DNA of 64,000 nucleotides from Vibrio qingdaonensis. Lineage in GTDB: Bacteria > Pseudomonadota > Gammaproteobacteria > Enterobacterales > Vibrionaceae. Position 1 is the first letter of the stretch. Every line of letters begins with the position of its first letter. This document shows, in pieces, positions 34,234 through 43,326 of this stretch. The notes below the pieces were generated by a model. The model had not been told where the DNA came from, made no database searches, and saw only the letters and a program-made list of their open reading frames with translations. The position numbers and the translations under genes are program-made. Location: contig NZ_JAKRRY010000004.1 of NCBI RefSeq assembly GCF_026191675.1, positions 62,001 to 126,000 on the forward strand. The letters run 5' to 3'.

Positions 34234-34250
34234 TGTTTCAATTTGCAACA
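34234..34250. promoter_or_regulatory. 17-base dyad TGTT-n-CAA-n-TTG-n-AACA, probable AcoR-type operator
   Basis: TGTTTCAATTTGCAACA is symmetric at 14 of 17 positions. It lies about 110 bases upstream of the -24 element of the aldehyde dehydrogenase promoter, the normal distance for an enhancer site. It also lies 28 bases before the regulator's own start, so autoregulation is possible. Confidence 0.6.
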
Positions 34251-34358
34251 GTTGAACAAGGGGGCATTCCCGCGATATCGCACCTGTCGATTATTGTGTT
34301 TTATGTTAATGGATTGTAATCATAGCGTTGCGCTATGTTGACGGCAAGTTTTCATAGT

Positions 34359-34374
34359 TGGCGCGTGAATTGCG
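34359..34374 (+). promoter_or_regulatory. sigma-54 (-24/-12) promoter of the aldehyde dehydrogenase gene
   Basis: TGGCGCG-TGAA-TTGCG matches the consensus TGGCACG-N4-TTGCA with the invariant GG and GC in the right spacing. Transcription would start near 34386, giving a leader of about 160 bases. The adjacent sigma-54 activator gene supports the call. Confidence 0.8.
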
Positions 34375-34548
34375 TTGTTGGTTTTGTGAAGCTGATTTTT
34401 TGATGGCTGTTTTAAACCATATTCTAAGCGCTGACTCATTCGCTGCATTTGCACCGTTTAAGTCGCACGTCGAATATTGCCATACCTTTAGACACTTCCT
34501 AAACAATGAACCGACACAACGTAATGTAATAGACAGAAGGATATCACG

Positions 34549-36069
34549 ATGATTTATGCACAACCGGGCAGCGCAAACTCAGTCATTAACTTTAAAAATC
34601 AGTATGATAATTATATCGGCGGTGAATGGGTCAAGCCTGTTGGTGGAGAGTATTTTGACAACATCTCGCCAGTGAATGGTGAAGTTTACTGTCAAGTTGC
34701 GCGCTCTAGTGGTGCTGATGTTTCATTAGCGCTGGATGCCGCACATGCCGTCCGTGAAAGTTGGGCGAGCACGAGTGTGACGGAACGATCCAATATTTTG
34801 TTGAAAATCGCGGATTGCATTGAAGCAAATTTAGAAGAGATAGCCGTGGCAGAGAGTTGGGAAAATGGTAAGCCCGTACGCGAAACGTTAGCGGCAGACA
34901 TTCCTTTAGTTGTTGACCATTTTCGCTATTTTGCTGGGTGCATTCGTGCGCAAGAAGGCAGTGCGGCAGAGCTAGATGTGAACACGGCAAGTTATCACTT
35001 TCCTGAACCGGTTGGTGTTGTAGGTCAAATTATTCCTTGGAATTTCCCAATTCTTATGGCGGCTTGGAAATTAGCTCCCGCACTGGCTGCGGGCTGCTGT
35101 GTGGTTTTAAAGCCAGCAGAACAAACCCCAACGTCCATATTGGTGCTAATGGAAAAGGTCGGCGCGTTGTTACCCGCAGGCGTAGTTAACATCGTCAATG
35201 GGTTTGGCAGCGAAGCCGGTCAAGCACTGGCCACCAGCGATCGTATCGCAAAGCTTGCATTTACAGGCTCAACAGAGATCGGCCATCATATTCTTAAATG
35301 CGCCGCTGAGAGTTTGATCCCTTCAACGGTTGAGCTGGGAGGGAAGTCTCCTAATATCTATTTCCCAGATATATTTGACTACGAAGATGAGTACCTTGAT
35401 AAGTGTGTAGAAGGAATGCTGTTGGCATTCTTTAATCAGGGCGAGGTGTGCACGTGCCCGTCTAGAGTGCTGGTTCATGAATCGGTATACGACAAGTTTA
35501 TTGCCAAAGTGATAGAGCGCGCTCAGACCATTAAGCAGGGTAACCCTTTGGATACAGATACCCAAGTTGGGGCTCAGGCTTCTAAAGAACAATTTGATAA
35601 GATCTTGAGCTATCTGGATATTGGTCGACAAGAAGGCGCGAAAGTTCTGACTGGAGGGGAAATAGCTCAACAATCCGAATCATTAGGGAGTGGCTACTAT
35701 ATTCAACCAACGGTGCTGCAAGGGCACAATAAAATGCGAGTGTTTCAAGAGGAGATTTTTGGTCCTGTCATTGCAGTGACAACGTTCAAAGATGAAGCAG
35801 AGGCATTAGCCATTGCCAATGATACCGATTACGGCTTAGGCGCGGGAGTGTGGACACGAGACGCAAACTTAGCGTATCGAATGGGGCGTAAGATTGAAGC
35901 GGGTAGAATATGGGTGAACTGCTACCACGCCTATCCGGCACATGCTGCGTTTGGCGGATACAAAAAATCAGGTATCGGACGAGAAACACACAAAATGATG
36001 CTAGACCATTATCAAAACACCAAAAATCTGTTGATTAGTTACGACACCAAACCGTTGGGTTTCTTTTAA
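34549..36069 (+). CDS. NAD-dependent aldehyde dehydrogenase (AldB/ExaC-like)
   Basis: Oxidises an aliphatic aldehyde, such as acetaldehyde, to the acid in the cytosol. The catalytic Glu lies in VELGGKSPN and the nucleophilic Cys in [12 protein letters not shown] near residue 303. The cofactor loop FTGSTEIG and [16 protein letters not shown] are typical. The length of 506 residues is standard for the AldB group. AGAAGGA precedes the ATG. The AcoR-type regulator, sigma-54 promoter and lack of a partner oxidoreductase fit alcohol/aldehyde catabolism or detoxification. The exact substrate is inferred only. Confidence 0.92.
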   Translation: MIYAQPGSANSVINFKNQYDNYIGGEWVKPVGGEYFDNISPVNGEVYCQVARSSGADVSLALDAAHAVRESWASTSVTERSNILLKIADCIEANLEEIAVAESWENGKPVRETLAADIPLVVDHFRYFAGCIRAQEGSAAELDVNTASYHFPEPVGVVGQIIPWNFPILMAAWKLAPALAAGCCVVLKPAEQTPTSILVLMEKVGALLPAGVVNIVNGFGSEAGQALATSDRIAKLAFTGSTEIGHHILKCAAESLIPSTVELGGKSPNIYFPDIFDYEDEYLDKCVEGMLLAFFNQGEVCTCPSRVLVHESVYDKFIAKVIERAQTIKQGNPLDTDTQVGAQASKEQFDKILSYLDIGRQEGAKVLTGGEIAQQSESLGSGYYIQPTVLQGHNKMRVFQEEIFGPVIAVTTFKDEAEALAIANDTDYGLGAGVWTRDANLAYRMGRKIEAGRIWVNCYHAYPAHAAFGGYKKSGIGRETHKMMLDHYQNTKNLLISYDTKPLGFF

Positions 36070-36098
36070 TGGCAAATTTCTAAACGCAAACTGACTAT

Positions 36099-36148
36099 GC
36101 AGTAAGCAGTAAGCAGTAAGCATTAAGTAGTAAGCAGTAAGTAATTAG
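36099..36148. repeat. GCAGTAA heptamer tandem repeats after the dehydrogenase gene
   Basis: Seven or so near-perfect copies of a 7-8 base unit (GCAGTAA with variants GCATTAA, GTAGTAA) run just downstream of the aldehyde dehydrogenase stop codon. It looks like a slippage array. It is likely to vary in copy number between strains. Confidence 0.75.
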
Positions 36149-36188
36149 CATTATCCCCTTAGTTGGATTGTAGTTATGACGTGAATGT

Positions 36189-36221
36189 AAAGGTCGTTCT
36201 GGCAAAGAACGACCTTTTTTT
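36189..36221 (+). terminator. rho-independent terminator of the aldehyde dehydrogenase gene
   Basis: AAGGTCGTTC and GAACGACCTT form a 10-base stem with a short loop, followed by a T-run. It lies about 120 bases after the stop codon, beyond the heptamer array. Confidence 0.88.
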
Positions 36222-36240
36222 GTTCGCTGAACTACCCATT

Positions 36241-36285
36241 GTAGGGATTGTTGTAAGACATAGTTGTAAGACATTGTTGTAGGGT
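36241..36285. repeat. degenerate TTGTAAGACAT tandem repeats
   Basis: Three imperfect units of 13-15 bases sharing TTGTAAGACAT or TTGTAGGG lie between the terminator and the TonB-receptor gene. No gene is supported in 36222-36603. The stretch 36286-36600 would contain the receptor promoter but shows no clear motif. Confidence 0.55.
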
Positions 36286-36603
36286 GGCTTCCCGCTTTCG
36301 TACGCTTCTGCATAGGATTTGTAGGGCATGGCGAGCTGATTGAGCGCTGTCAAGTGATAGCTTATCGATAGAATAATCCGGCGATGGTGTTCTCGTAGCC
36401 CTTGAGCGTAAATAGTTTGAGTCTGAGGAGATTAGGGAATAACCCTTTTTTATCGTGATGATTAAAATTATTAGAAGCGATTGCGTGGTTTGTTATATGT
36501 AATTGGACGCGGTAAATGGTAGATTTTGCAGTCTATTATGCTGCCTTATGCGTATTTTCTAGTTGTATCTGATATTTTCAGTACACGGCCATTGAGTAAT
36601 AAC

Positions 36604-38748
36604 ATGACCGCGAAATCGTCCTTCCTCATTCATTTATCTTGTCTTGCGCTTGCCTCTCATACGGTTGCCTCCGATGACCTAATGTCATTAATTGACATGC
36701 CTTTGGCGTCATTAGCTGAGACGAAAGTGGTGTCGACCACTCGGAACGCGCAGAGTTTAGCGGATACGCCAGCATCTGTTTATGTGATTACTGCAAAAGA
36801 AATTAATCGTTCAGGTGCTCGCTCGGTGGCCGACGTTTTAGCCCTTGCTCCTGGTTTACATGTTGCTAAGTTTTCCAACTATGACTGGGGAATTAGCGCT
36901 AGAGGATCAAATCAAGCCTTAAATAATTCGCTGCTGGTGATGGTGGATGGTCGAAGCGTATTTAATGCGATGTTTTCAGGCGTGGACTGGGATTTAATTC
37001 CAGTGAGTTTAGATAGTATCGCCCAAATAGAAATTGTGCTAGGACCCGTTGGCACTATTTGGGGAGGAAATGCGGTTAACGGTGTAGTGAATATTATTAC
37101 CGCAGATGCGGAAAGTGCGCCACAAGGAAAGGTGTCGGTTAGTGCAGGTAACTACCAATATAGAGAAGTAAAACTTCATGAAGCAACGCAGTTAAACGCA
37201 AAGACACATATTAGCGGCTATGTTGAATATGTTGAGCATATGCCATGGACGAGTGAAGAAGAGCGTGTTCAAACCAATCAGCACTTTGGCGTATTAACGG
37301 GGCGCTTTGGTGGACGGTTGGATTACCAACATCTAGAAAATACACTGAATGTGCAGTTTGGTGGTATACGTTCTGAAGAAGACTACCTGTGGGCAAAATA
37401 TAACCCACACTTTTTATTTCCAGGTAAACCTAGTACTGAGTACTTTGAACAAGTGATGGTGGCTCAGGAGTATTTTTTGGGTATGAATCATGTCTATGAG
37501 CGCGCTAATGCCGACACATGGGAAAACGATGCGTGGCTGACTTATAGCTCGAACGACAGTACTGATAGAAATACGCAATTCGCGAGACTCGATCTTGATA
37601 GTCGTTACACATTAAATGACGTAGTAGGGACTCAATTAATGCTCGGTGTGAATGTTCGTCTAATTGATGAGGCCTTCGCGTCATACTCCTTACAAGACCA
37701 ATTCACCATGCCGTATTTACGAACGACGCAATCACCGGAGTTTTTTAATCAAAGTTACGGACTGTTTGCTAACTGGACGGTCCCTGTTACCGATAGAACT
37801 ACGATGATGCTTGGATCCCGTTGGCAGTATGACAATATTACCAACCGAGTTGCACCACAACCCCAAGCTCGTTTCAGTTACGCCTTGTCCAAATCGCAAC
37901 GTTTATGGGCGGGTTGGGGGCGGGCTATTGTGACGCCGTCACGCTTGGAGTTAAGCACGGAATTTCAACAAAACGGCTATATTGAAGGCGCTCAATTTAG
38001 TGACGGTAACAAATATGATTACTTTTATAGTTACGTCTATAAAGGTAATGAAGACTTAGCGGTAGAAAGTGTAGAAACGTATGAACTTGGCTATCGCTTT
38101 TGGAATGAAGACCGCCTGCAACTCAGTGTCAGTGGTTTTTACAGCCAAAGGGACAACATCCGAGTTTACAAAGGTGTGTCGTCTAATCAGTGGGTTATTT
38201 CTGACGGATCGTCGCCGGGTACAAGTGGCACGGTGATCGAAGAATACGTATCGCAATATATCGATCCACTTTCAACGCAATCTTATGGCGGTGAGATCGC
38301 AATGAAATGGCAAGCTCTTGAGAATCTACAGCTTAATACCAACTACAGCTACAAGCGTATTATTGGTGACTGTTCTGGTGCTATTTGCAGCACCAATAAT
38401 GAAGTGACATATAACTTGGAAAATCAACCTAATCATTTTGTTAATGCGCAATTAATGTGGGACATTTCCGCGAATTTTTGGATGAGCAGCATGATGCAAT
38501 ATATTGCTCCTTCTGTGTTACATCCCGATTCAAACAGTGAGACGAGTGCGCGTTGGCCACGCGTATTTAACGTTGAAATGGCGTTGAGTTGGTTACCAAA
38601 AGTGGGATACCCACGCTTTACTGCATCTGTGGAGAATTTAGGGGCAAACCAAACAATAGAATACCCAGAAACGTTTGGGGCCTTTCAAAATGGTACTCAA
38701 TATTGGGTAACAGCGGAGTGGGATTATGCCGCTTCGCTGAATCGATAA
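36604..38748 (+). CDS. TonB-dependent outer-membrane receptor
   Basis: Imports a ligand across the outer membrane using TonB energy. From the ATG at 36604 a signal peptide (FLIHLSCLALASHTVAS) leads to a plug domain with PASVYVITAKEINRSGARSV, LVMVDGRSVF and GTIWGGNAVNGVVNII. A beta-barrel of about 550 residues follows, 714 residues in total. The barrel has NGYIEGAQFSDGN and YELGYRFWNEDRLQLSVSGF. The frame is open upstream to 36526, but that extension would precede the signal peptide. The ligand is unknown. The YfiR-like and GGDEF genes follow within 16 bases, so receptor and c-di-GMP signalling are co-expressed. Confidence 0.9.
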   Translation: MTAKSSFLIHLSCLALASHTVASDDLMSLIDMPLASLAETKVVSTTRNAQSLADTPASVYVITAKEINRSGARSVADVLALAPGLHVAKFSNYDWGISARGSNQALNNSLLVMVDGRSVFNAMFSGVDWDLIPVSLDSIAQIEIVLGPVGTIWGGNAVNGVVNIITADAESAPQGKVSVSAGNYQYREVKLHEATQLNAKTHISGYVEYVEHMPWTSEEERVQTNQHFGVLTGRFGGRLDYQHLENTLNVQFGGIRSEEDYLWAKYNPHFLFPGKPSTEYFEQVMVAQEYFLGMNHVYERANADTWENDAWLTYSSNDSTDRNTQFARLDLDSRYTLNDVVGTQLMLGVNVRLIDEAFASYSLQDQFTMPYLRTTQSPEFFNQSYGLFANWTVPVTDRTTMMLGSRWQYDNITNRVAPQPQARFSYALSKSQRLWAGWGRAIVTPSRLELSTEFQQNGYIEGAQFSDGNKYDYFYSYVYKGNEDLAVESVETYELGYRFWNEDRLQLSVSGFYSQRDNIRVYKGVSSNQWVISDGSSPGTSGTVIEEYVSQYIDPLSTQSYGGEIAMKWQALENLQLNTNYSYKRIIGDCSGAICSTNNEVTYNLENQPNHFVNAQLMWDISANFWMSSMMQYIAPSVLHPDSNSETSARWPRVFNVEMALSWLPKVGYPRFTASVENLGANQTIEYPETFGAFQNGTQYWVTAEWDYAASLNR

Positions 38749-38763
38749 CGGAAAGGTCGCATT

Positions 38764-39285
38764 ATGGTGCATTTTCGCGGACTTCACCGTTTGCTAATGA
38801 TGTTGGGGTGGTTCTGTTATAGCGTTCCTGCTTTTGCTCAATATAGTGATGATGATTTGAAATCTGTGTATTTATTTAGGTTTGCCATGTTGGCAGAGTG
38901 GCCGGAAAGTGGAGATGTATCGGCAAAAGAATATTGTGTCGCTCGCGATTCTCAAGTAGGAGATGGCCTTAAAAAAATCGTTGAAGCCAAATTGGGTGGT
39001 CAGGCATTTTATAACGCCGAAACCATGAGTTCGGCAAGTACGTGTCATATTTTATATATTGAATCCGCGAGTGCGGCGCTTATATCGCAACTAAAATCGC
39101 AATTTCCTCATGCTCTTTTGATTGGTAATGGTATGCAGTTCATCAACCTTGGTGGAATGATTGCTTTCATTCGAGTGAATAATCGAATTAAGCCTTTGAT
39201 TTCCACCGCTCATGTTAAACAAAGTGGCATAAATTTGAGATCTCAATTACTCAGTGTAGCTGAAATTGTAGGGGTAGACTTATGA
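38764..39285 (+). CDS. YfiR-like periplasmic regulator (DUF4154)
   Basis: It has a signal peptide (LLMMLGWFCYSVPAFA) and a DUF4154 domain beginning SVYLFRFAMLAEWP. Cysteines in EYCVARD and STCHILYIES match the disulfide-forming positions of YfiR. YfiR proteins bind and inhibit the periplasmic part of YfiN-type diguanylate cyclases. The stop overlaps the GGDEF gene start as ATGA, so it pairs with that enzyme. GGAAAGG lies before the ATG. Confidence 0.87.
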   Translation: MVHFRGLHRLLMMLGWFCYSVPAFAQYSDDDLKSVYLFRFAMLAEWPESGDVSAKEYCVARDSQVGDGLKKIVEAKLGGQAFYNAETMSSASTCHILYIESASAALISQLKSQFPHALLIGNGMQFINLGGMIAFIRVNNRIKPLISTAHVKQSGINLRSQLLSVAEIVGVDL

Positions 39286-41198
39286 TAGCCGATCGTTTTG
39301 CGTCGATGCCTTTACGTTACAAAATGATGTTGCCTACTTGGTTTATTGTGACATTCATAATGATTGTAGTCGGGTCGAGTGCGATAACGATGTTAAGACA
39401 TTATCAAGAGCAGGCACTTGATACACGGGTTAATATCTTATCGAAAGGTGTGGCGAATACACTTCAAGCCGCGTTGATGTTTGATGATGCAACGACAGCC
39501 CAAGAGCAATTGGCTTACCTGTCTTTTGACCCCGATATTATTGCAGCCAAAGTGAAAGATGCAGAAGTGGCGCGTTTGGCGTTTATTGACCGAACACCAT
39601 CACACTGCATTTGGATGCAAGAGCAGTTGGTGTGTGACAACATCGATTTCGTTGAGCGCTCCATTAATATCGAATTAGGGGATGATTCTTTAGGGGAGTT
39701 GATCGTCTGGGTTTCGTTAGAGCGGCTTCACTTAGAACAACAGCATATGTGGTTTTGGTTAAGCGTGTTAACGGGATGCCTATCGTTGTTTGCTTGGCAA
39801 TTGGCGAGAACGTTACATAATTTGGTCGTGATGCCGTTGAGCTCATTACATTACTCTATGGAAACCATGATTAAAGAAGGGGTGAAGAAACGGGAGATCC
39901 CCGTGTTGCACAATGATGAGTTGGGGCGATTAACCCGTTGTTTTAACGCGATGGTTGTCAGTTTGTTAGAGCGCGAACGTCAACTGCATCAAGCACTGGA
40001 GCATTTAGAAAGTAAGAATCGGTACATTAATAGGGCCTTGGATGTTATGCAAAAAGGCATCATGGTGACGTCGACCAATTTAGATATTATGTACAGCAAT
40101 CCTCATGCAGCTAAACAGCTTAAAAAATATGAAAAAATCAGTAATGCGAGAGTATTACTGGATGCGGTGTTTACACCGAAAGCCACCGTTGAAGCCATTG
40201 TCAATGCCATTCAAAATCAAACAATATTGAATGAAGTAGAATTAAGAAAAAACAAGACTAACCAAAAATTTATGGTGAGTTGCCATCCAATGGGTAGTGA
40301 AGAGCACTCGTTAATCCAGTTTGAAGATTTCACTGAGCAGTATTTAGCGGAACATCGACGAAAGTTAATTGAGTTAATGTTTGAACAGCATCAAGAAGCG
40401 ATGTTGATGCTGAGCCGAAATGGCACGATTGAAATGCAAAACCCAATCAGTGTGAAATGGTTTGGCTGGCGAGCGCAAGTTTTTGAAATTAATGTTAAAG
40501 GTAAAGTCGTTCCGAGCATCCGTGTTTTGAAGAAGCTACTACTGGAAGGGAGTTTGGTGTATCACGTTAAAGTACAAAATGAAGACAGTTCGTGGTTTCC
40601 CTGCGTACTTCAATTAAGGACGTTAACCAACGAAAATGGACGTGTGGAGGCGTTTGTATTAGCTATTCGTGATGAGTCTGAAAAAGTTCAGCTCAAAAAA
40701 CTCAACTATCAGGTGAATCATGATTTGCTTACCGGACTGGCTAACCGCGTGAGTGCAATGCAAACGTTACAGCAGCAGCATGACTATGGATTATCCTTGT
40801 TTGTTGTGTTTATTGATTTGGACGGTTTTAAAGCGGTTAACGATCAATTTGGTCACCATATAGGTGATGAGCTATTAAAGGTTGTTGCTACAAGGATGAA
40901 GGCGATAGTGGGAGGGCATTCATTGGTCGCAAGGCTAGCTGGTGATGAGTTTTTGATTGGTATCGAGAGTCAGCACAATATTGACGTTATTTTGCAGCTG
41001 CTTAACGAAAGTCTGTCGACCCCTGTTGAGTTGGAAGGGCATTACTGCCAAGTATCGGCAAGTTTAGGCGTCACGTTTTGGTCAGCAACGTCTAATGAAT
41101 CGCTTGATGTTGTTATTGATACGGCCGACAAAGCGATGTACCAAGCAAAACGCGCTGGGAAAAATCGTTACGTTTTAGAAGAGCCACAACCGCTGTAG
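39282..41198 (+). CDS. membrane diguanylate cyclase (CHASE8-like, HAMP, PAS, GGDEF), YfiN-like
   Basis: Makes c-di-GMP. A membrane segment near residue 20 (WFIVTFIMIVVGSSAITML), a periplasmic domain of about 110 residues and a second segment near 155 lead to HAMP (about 175-225), a PAS-like stretch and a C-terminal GGDEF domain. The active site reads AGDEF, a variant usually still active, with DLLTGLANR and DGFKAVNDQFGHHIGDE intact. At the inhibitory I-site, where RxxD stands in regulated enzymes, it reads GGHS, so product feedback is probably lost. Control is therefore expected from the co-encoded YfiR-like protein. It is the last gene of the TonB-receptor operon. Confidence 0.9.
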   Translation: MIADRFASMPLRYKMMLPTWFIVTFIMIVVGSSAITMLRHYQEQALDTRVNILSKGVANTLQAALMFDDATTAQEQLAYLSFDPDIIAAKVKDAEVARLAFIDRTPSHCIWMQEQLVCDNIDFVERSINIELGDDSLGELIVWVSLERLHLEQQHMWFWLSVLTGCLSLFAWQLARTLHNLVVMPLSSLHYSMETMIKEGVKKREIPVLHNDELGRLTRCFNAMVVSLLERERQLHQALEHLESKNRYINRALDVMQKGIMVTSTNLDIMYSNPHAAKQLKKYEKISNARVLLDAVFTPKATVEAIVNAIQNQTILNEVELRKNKTNQKFMVSCHPMGSEEHSLIQFEDFTEQYLAEHRRKLIELMFEQHQEAMLMLSRNGTIEMQNPISVKWFGWRAQVFEINVKGKVVPSIRVLKKLLLEGSLVYHVKVQNEDSSWFPCVLQLRTLTNENGRVEAFVLAIRDESEKVQLKKLNYQVNHDLLTGLANRVSAMQTLQQQHDYGLSLFVVFIDLDGFKAVNDQFGHHIGDELLKVVATRMKAIVGGHSLVARLAGDEFLIGIESQHNIDVILQLLNESLSTPVELEGHYCQVSASLGVTFWSATSNESLDVVIDTADKAMYQAKRAGKNRYVLEEPQPL

Positions 41199-41239
41199 AT
41201 TTTTGTTGGAGTAAGGAAGTAGCAGTTTAAACGTGTGTC

Positions 41240-42133
41240 CTAAGACTGAAACTGCTCTTGAAGCCAATGCCGAAGCCTGGCAACGTTCTTGGATTTAAGT
41301 TTGTCGGGGGCACAGACAAAGTAGAAGGCTTGAAGCGGGTTCGCGATAGGTTCGCCAATTTCAACCAGCAGCCCATGTTCGATATCATCTTTGACAAACT
41401 GGCGGTGAGTGACTAAAACGCCTAGGTTGCGGATTGTGGCGTGTATGGCTTGAACCGAAGCATTGAACGTCAAGTTATTCGGCGATTCCGGTGCATCAAC
41501 GTCATGGGCATCGCACCAGACTTGCCAATCGTTTTTACGTCTGTCGTTGGCTACTGAAATAGCTGGATAGCGTGTCATCATTTCAGTGGCAGATAAACGT
41601 GGGTTTGTCGTCAGTGCGCTTGGGCTTGCTACGAGAACCAGGTCATCTTCAGCTAACTTTTCACAAAAGTAGTCTTGCCAGTCATCAATAGAATCATAAA
41701 CGAGCGCAATATCGACACCTTCTAACTCTAAGCTAAATGTTCCGACTCGGTTTGATATACGGATATCAAGCTGAGGTAGCGCTTTTTGCAGGTATGGAAC
41801 TTGCGGGATCCACCAATGCAGTGCGAGTGAATTGACCATGTTTATGGTCATTCTATCGTCGCTCCCTTTATTAAGTATTTCTTCATTGGCTTTAATGATT
41901 TCTGCAATAGCAGGGGCAACATTGCGGTAGTATTTTTTACCTTGCGAGTTGACGGTTACGTGGCGCCCAATACGTTGAAATAGCTGGGTCCCTAGCTGAA
42001 TTTCTAGTGTTTTTATTGCTTGGCTGACCGCAGAGTGACTAACATTTAGCTGATCAGCTGCGCGTGACATGCTCCCTGTTTCAACAACATTAACAAAGGC
42101 ATAGATGGATTTTAGTGGGATATGACTTTTCAT
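41240..42133 (-). CDS. LysR-type regulator (GcvA-like group), divergent from an EamA transporter
   Basis: The helix-turn-helix MSRAADQLNVSHSAVSQAIK (about residues 20-39) and a standard effector domain (297 residues) make this a LysR family regulator. KTLEIQLGTQLFQRIGR follows directly, as usual. The sequence resembles the GcvA/amino-acid-responsive group. It is divergent from a DMT transporter with a gap of about 110 bases, the typical arrangement of an LTTR and its target exporter. Confidence 0.9.
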   Translation of the reverse strand: MKSHIPLKSIYAFVNVVETGSMSRAADQLNVSHSAVSQAIKTLEIQLGTQLFQRIGRHVTVNSQGKKYYRNVAPAIAEIIKANEEILNKGSDDRMTINMVNSLALHWWIPQVPYLQKALPQLDIRISNRVGTFSLELEGVDIALVYDSIDDWQDYFCEKLAEDDLVLVASPSALTTNPRLSATEMMTRYPAISVANDRRKNDWQVWCDAHDVDAPESPNNLTFNASVQAIHATIRNLGVLVTHRQFVKDDIEHGLLVEIGEPIANPLQAFYFVCAPDKLKSKNVARLRHWLQEQFQS

Positions 42134-42244
42134 AATATCTATAGTTAAGTTTTTCTAACATTATAGTTCACAATTACTCGTTATTTTACTGTGGTGGAGA
42201 TCAATATACTAACAATCAGTTATCACGTTGTAGCGAGTAATAGA

Positions 42245-43207
42245 ATGCAAATCAATCCAGGTTATCGTGCAGTAGGGCTTATGCTTTCGTCTACATTAAG
42301 CTTATCAATCACGGGAGTGTTGACGAAGCTTCTTGCTAGCGATGTTTCACCGGGTAATCTAACGGTATTACGCTTTCTATTACCAGCGGCAGTGTTGTTA
42401 CTATTTCTTGCTTTGACATCGATTCGGCTGCCTCCTAAGGGTATGCGTAGAATTCTCGTATTTCGCGCCTTGAGCATTGGTGCATGCCAACTGTGCTTTA
42501 TCTACGCGATCGATAAACTGTCTTTGGTTGAAAGCGTTGTTTTATTCGGTACGGGGCCTTTGTTTATCATGCTTTTTGAAACGCTATTTTTCGGTGTTCG
42601 TTTATCCTTCAGTACTATTGTTTCTTTTGTCGTAACATCGATAGGCGTAGTGTTGCTTGCGGGTGATATATCAGGATTTACTGCGAAACCAGAAATATTG
42701 ATCGGGTTGTTGGCTGGTGTGTTTAATGCGGGTTCACAACTGAGCCTTCATAGGGCGTCTAAAGGCAGCATGTCTGGTATAGAGAATAATGCGTGGGCAT
42801 TTTTACTCGCAGGCCTTTCTATAGCACCGATTGTTATGGTGACATCCGTGGGTGCTCTTGGAGACGTATGGCGCTTGAATGTAACATCGTGGGATATAGC
42901 AAGGCACTGGGAAACAATATTGTTACTCGCATTGTTAACGATGATGATCATTAATACCCAAACAAGCCGTTATAAAGCGTATCAATTGGCACCAACTAGC
43001 TCTCAAATCGCCCCTTTAATTTACAGTAATCTTATTTTTACCGCAGTCTGGCAATTGGTGTTTTTTGATGTGGTGTTTAATCAATATCAAGTTGGCGGAA
43101 TACTGCTGATTGTCTGTGCAAACGTGATGTGTACATTGTGTAATCACCGTCGACCAGTCAATAACCTAGCGACTAATATTCGCAAACGCCCGCTTTCTTC
43201 AATTTGA
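42245..43207 (+). CDS. EamA-family DMT transporter
   Basis: Two EamA repeats with about ten membrane helices (LSSTLSLSITGVLTKLLAS; FVVTSIGVVLLAGDISGF; ILLLALLTMMIINTQTSRY; QVGGILLIVCANVMCTL). Family members export amino acids or related metabolites. I chose the ATG at 42245, since MQINPGYRAVGLML is a typical short N-terminus before helix one. The frame is open to a GTG at 42191. Control by the divergent LysR protein is likely. The substrate is unknown. Confidence 0.85.
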   Translation: MQINPGYRAVGLMLSSTLSLSITGVLTKLLASDVSPGNLTVLRFLLPAAVLLLFLALTSIRLPPKGMRRILVFRALSIGACQLCFIYAIDKLSLVESVVLFGTGPLFIMLFETLFFGVRLSFSTIVSFVVTSIGVVLLAGDISGFTAKPEILIGLLAGVFNAGSQLSLHRASKGSMSGIENNAWAFLLAGLSIAPIVMVTSVGALGDVWRLNVTSWDIARHWETILLLALLTMMIINTQTSRYKAYQLAPTSSQIAPLIYSNLIFTAVWQLVFFDVVFNQYQVGGILLIVCANVMCTLCNHRRPVNNLATNIRKRPLSSI

Positions 43208-43326
43208 TTCTCAAATTGATGTCTTCAAGCTAACCTATAATTAAGCTGTTGATTATCAGTGGTAAATTGTTATGGCATGTTCCTTGTATGACTGTTGGTA
43301 ACCAGCGTCAATCAAGGGATTAGATA

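Noticed and set aside
36286..36600. A c-di-GMP riboswitch before the TonB-YfiR-GGDEF operon
   Set aside because: I looked for the GEMM-I consensus blocks and tetraloop pairing and saw none.
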